Of a stretch of DNA of 25,354 nt, positions 23,159-25,354 are shown piece by piece. Made by a program: the position numbers and the translations under genes. The stretch is from CAZJDM01 sp964544765 (lineage in GTDB: Bacteria > Bdellovibrionota_B > Oligoflexia > CAYFLR01): contig CAZJDM010000055.1 in NCBI GenBank assembly GCA_964544765.1, positions 1 through 25,354 on the forward strand, in the 5' to 3' direction. Each line of letters starts with the position of its first letter. Position 1 is the stretch's first letter. The notes beneath the pieces were generated by a model. It did no database searches. It saw only the letters and a program-made list of their open reading frames with translations, and had not been told where the DNA came from.

Positions 23159-24119
23159 GCCGGAAAACACTGTCACCTCCAGTCTTCTGGTCCTTATTGT
23201 TTTGGTGCACCTAAGCTCCATTATTTTCCCTAATTTATTAGGTTATGGGGCAATGGATCCTCTGTATATATGGAATGGACAGTATTATCGATTAGTCACC
23301 TGTATTTTCTTACATGGTGGTCTTTTGCATATTGCTTTTAACAGTTATGCCTTATGGATACTTGGCTCTATTATGGAAAGAGTCCTTGGTCGTAAATATT
23401 ATACATGGGTTTTCTTTCTTTCGGGTTTGAGTGGCTCTTTGGCTTCTTTGATGTTTGTCAAAGGTATATCGGTGGGTGCTAGTGGAGCTATTTTTGGACT
23501 GATTGGTAGTGGTTTAGTAATTGAATACCGGATTAAAGGATTAAAACAAAGCGTCTTTTTATCTTTGGCGATCATAAATATTGTTTTAGGATTTATAATT
23601 CCTCATATAGATAATGCAGGACATATTGGTGGGCTAATTGGAGGTGGTTTGGTTACTTTGTTTATAGTGAATCAAAAGACTTCTTTTTTAACTAAAGCAA
23701 TAGCTCAGAGGATTTTTATTGGTGCTGTTTTAGGGTATATTTTATGTTTTTTATATGCCTTTAACCCTGCTTTTCATAAGGAACGGATATATGTTCTTCT
23801 ATATTTCAAATTACAAGCTAAATCTATTACAGAGCTACATAATTTTGAAAAATTGATGAATTTTTATGACAGTTATTTTGAAGCTGAAGAATGGGAAAAT
23901 CAGTATTCTAGATTAAAAGCCATATTTCATTGGAAATCAGGAAGGAAGAAAAGAGCAGTAGCTTTTTTAGAAAAAGCCTTAATTAGTAGCCCTGATGATC
24001 AGAATTTGTACAAAGCTTTGCATCAGATGTATATAGAGTTAAATATGAAGGCTCAAGCTAAGCAAACATTAAAAATGCTTGAGCAATTAAATTCAAAAAA
24101 AGGAGGAAATAGTTATTAA
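23127..24119 (+). CDS. Rhomboid intramembrane serine protease with C-terminal helical/TPR-like extension
   Basis: Rhomboids cut proteins within the membrane. The N-terminal ~190 residues hold six predicted helices and the active-site motifs: GQYYRLVTCIFLHGGLLHIAFNS (H68 and N72 of the oxyanion pocket), GASG with catalytic S119 (117-120), and NAGHIGG with H166 (163-169). A further helix (190-210) and a cytoplasmic ~125-residue tail follow, containing TPR-like pairs (YSRLKAIFHWKSGRKKRAVAFLEKAL, NLYKALHQMYIELNMKAQAKQTLKMLEQL). This extension is not part of the minimal GlpG type. The ATG at 23127 overlaps hutI and lacks a clear Shine-Dalgarno, so translation coupling is likely. The stop region TATTAA overlaps the next gene's probable start. 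Confidence 0.9.
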   Translation: MKINWNIPLFKPENTVTSSLLVLIVLVHLSSIIFPNLLGYGAMDPLYIWNGQYYRLVTCIFLHGGLLHIAFNSYALWILGSIMERVLGRKYYTWVFFLSGLSGSLASLMFVKGISVGASGAIFGLIGSGLVIEYRIKGLKQSVFLSLAIINIVLGFIIPHIDNAGHIGGLIGGGLVTLFIVNQKTSFLTKAIAQRIFIGAVLGYILCFLYAFNPAFHKERIYVLLYFKLQAKSITELHNFEKLMNFYDSYFEAEEWENQYSRLKAIFHWKSGRKKRAVAFLEKALISSPDDQNLYKALHQMYIELNMKAQAKQTLKMLEQLNSKKGGNSY

Positions 24120-25354
24120 GCGTTATTTTCAAATACTAGCTTTTGTGGTTGTTTTTAGTACATACCCGTGTTTATGGGCCCAAGGGACACCTAATAAAGT
24201 ATCATCTCAGCCGTCTTCAGGATCGGTGGATCAATTATCCAATTTATTATCTTCGTTACAAATTTTTGCTAAAAAAGATCTACCTGTAGCTCCAGACTTT
24301 ACCTTGCCGGATTTGCAACAAAAGAAGATGTCTTTAAACCAAACTAAGGGCAAGGTAGTTTTTCTTCATTTTTGGGCAACCTGGTGCGGTCCTTGTCGAG
24401 AAGAACTTCCTGCTTTAGAGGAATTTTATCGCAATTTGGATAAAACTAAATATGAAATGTTGGCAATATCAGCTGATCAGGGAGGGAAAGCTGTTGTTGA
24501 ATCTTTTTTGGGTAATCAAAAATACAAAATGCCTATATTGTTAGATCCAACCGGTCAAGTAGTTGCTAAATATGGAGTAAGAGCTTTTCCAACTACTTTA
24601 ATTTTATCTCCTAATCATAAAATTTTAGCTGAAATTAATGGAGCTAGAGATTGGTTAGCGGTACCTATGATGAAATTATTATCCATTATAGGTAATAGTA
24701 CTGATGTAGAGACAGATTTTAAAAAAGCAGCTGATTCTTCTGTTGGTATTGCTTCTTCTGAAGGAAAAGAACCGACAAATGAAGATATTAAGAAGATTTT
24801 GCCTTTATTTGATATTAAAGTTAATGCTGACAAGTCTCATTATTCATTAGGCGATACGATCCATATGTCCATTGTTTTCAAATGGTCAGAAAAAGATAAA
24901 AATGCCTTTTTTATACGACCTCCACAATTACCGGAAGTGAAAGGGCTTGAATTAAAACACACGGACTTAAGATCTACTTCACAAAAAACACAGAAGGTTT
25001 TGTCTTACAATTTAAAAATAAAATCCTTAGCGGTAGGTGTTTTTAATATCGATCCTATTAATATATCCTATATTTTGTACGGATTTGAAAAAGGAATTGA
25101 GAAAAAAATTAAAGGTTTAAAACTAGAAGTCAGGGGACAACAATTACTAGGTTTTCCGAGGTGGGTAGTAATTACGGGATTATTGATTTTGGTTGTATGT
25201 GCGGTGTTTTTATCTTGGTTTGTTAAAAAGAGAAGACACAAGTTGAAAGCAATTAATGAGAAAGAAAATCAAAGGAAGATGTTTTTAAACACCTTACAAT
25301 CGGTTCAAAGTCAAATGAGAGAGGCAAAGTTAAAACGGGATTCCAGGTCTTTTT
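24115..25354 (+). CDS. TlpA-like thioredoxin fused to BatD-like periplasmic domain and membrane anchor (partial, AUU start)
   Basis: The frame is open to the right edge: 413 complete residues. Residues 2-22 form a signal peptide (KRYFQILAFVVVF..., ending LWAQ). A TlpA/ResA-type thioredoxin domain spans about 55-200, with FLHFWATWCGPCREELPAL (CGPC at 95-98) and FPTTLIL with the cis-Pro. A second domain (about 225-340) reads DIKVNADKSHYSLGDTIHMSIVFK, RPPQLPEVKGLELK, resembling the BatD fold (oxygen-tolerance protein). A membrane helix (about 348-370) and a basic cytoplasmic tail follow. Between the stop at 24088 and the signal peptide there is no ATG, GTG or TTG; the ATT at 24115, eight bases after GGAGG (24102-24106), is the best start. 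A GTG at 24145 would break the signal peptide and lacks a Shine-Dalgarno. Confidence 0.82.
   Translation, partial: MKRYFQILAFVVVFSTYPCLWAQGTPNKVSSQPSSGSVDQLSNLLSSLQIFAKKDLPVAPDFTLPDLQQKKMSLNQTKGKVVFLHFWATWCGPCREELPALEEFYRNLDKTKYEMLAISADQGGKAVVESFLGNQKYKMPILLDPTGQVVAKYGVRAFPTTLILSPNHKILAEINGARDWLAVPMMKLLSIIGNSTDVETDFKKAADSSVGIASSEGKEPTNEDIKKILPLFDIKVNADKSHYSLGDTIHMSIVFKWSEKDKNAFFIRPPQLPEVKGLELKHTDLRSTSQKTQKVLSYNLKIKSLAVGVFNIDPINISYILYGFEKGIEKKIKGLKLEVRGQQLLGFPRWVVITGLLILVVCAVFLSWFVKKRRHKLKAINEKENQRKMFLNTLQSVQSQMREAKLKRDSRSF

Noticed and set aside
22877..23221. 114-codon minus-strand frame
   Set aside because: It is antisense to the end of hutI and the start of the rhomboid gene, both well supported.

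Overview
This window is AT-rich, gene-dense DNA from a Gram-negative (diderm) bacterium. The envelope evidence is a SurA-type periplasmic chaperone, three lipobox lipoproteins, a RsmE/Maf/YggS housekeeping set and an ATP synthase c-subunit that carries its own signal peptide. That c-subunit form, the split atpI-atpB-atpE cluster and an RDD protein with an N-terminal 'GLGF' motif suggest a deltaproteobacterial-type lineage, perhaps a Bdellovibrionota relative. The lineage call is inference from remembered family features, not a search.

Left end (1-2548): the 5' part of dnaA runs off the left edge on the minus strand. It diverges from an atpZ-like gene, atpI, atpB and atpE, so the window may lie near the replication origin. 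The catalytic F1 genes are not here. Positions 2549-6301 form an accessory-looking block between atpE and pdxA. It holds a 699-residue polytopic membrane protein (possible GT-C glycosyltransferase) and a stand-alone sigma-54 activator without a sensor domain, preceded by a sigma-54-type promoter. Two related imperfect palindromic repeats flank the block.

6302-9645 (minus): a COG3014-like lipoprotein, surA and a divergent pdxA, with surA-pdxA in the same order as in E. coli. 9740-14123 (plus): a compact operon of a small secreted protein, maf, yggS, yggT, a membrane-anchored TPR-like protein, and an ABC exporter ATPase and permease. 14120-18505 (minus): two lipoproteins of unknown function, rsmE, an RDD membrane protein and an ICMT/PEMT-like methyltransferase, ending tail-to-tail against the ABC operon.

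18640-20034 (minus): an AAA/DUF4143 ATPase, probably accessory. It is divergent from 20184-25354 (plus), which holds hutU and hutI (histidine catabolism, without hutH or later steps here), a rhomboid protease with a C-terminal helical/TPR-like extension, and a partial gene that fuses a TlpA-like thioredoxin domain to a BatD-like periplasmic domain plus a membrane segment. This last gene has no AUG/GUG/UUG in a plausible place and appears to start at AUU, inside the stop region of the rhomboid gene.

The most unusual items are the AUU-started thioredoxin-BatD fusion, the repeat-flanked membrane protein/sigma-54 activator block, a perfect 13-bp inverted repeat inside the activator gene, and active-site substitutions in PdxA. 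No tRNA, rRNA, CRISPR array, transposase or phage gene was seen.
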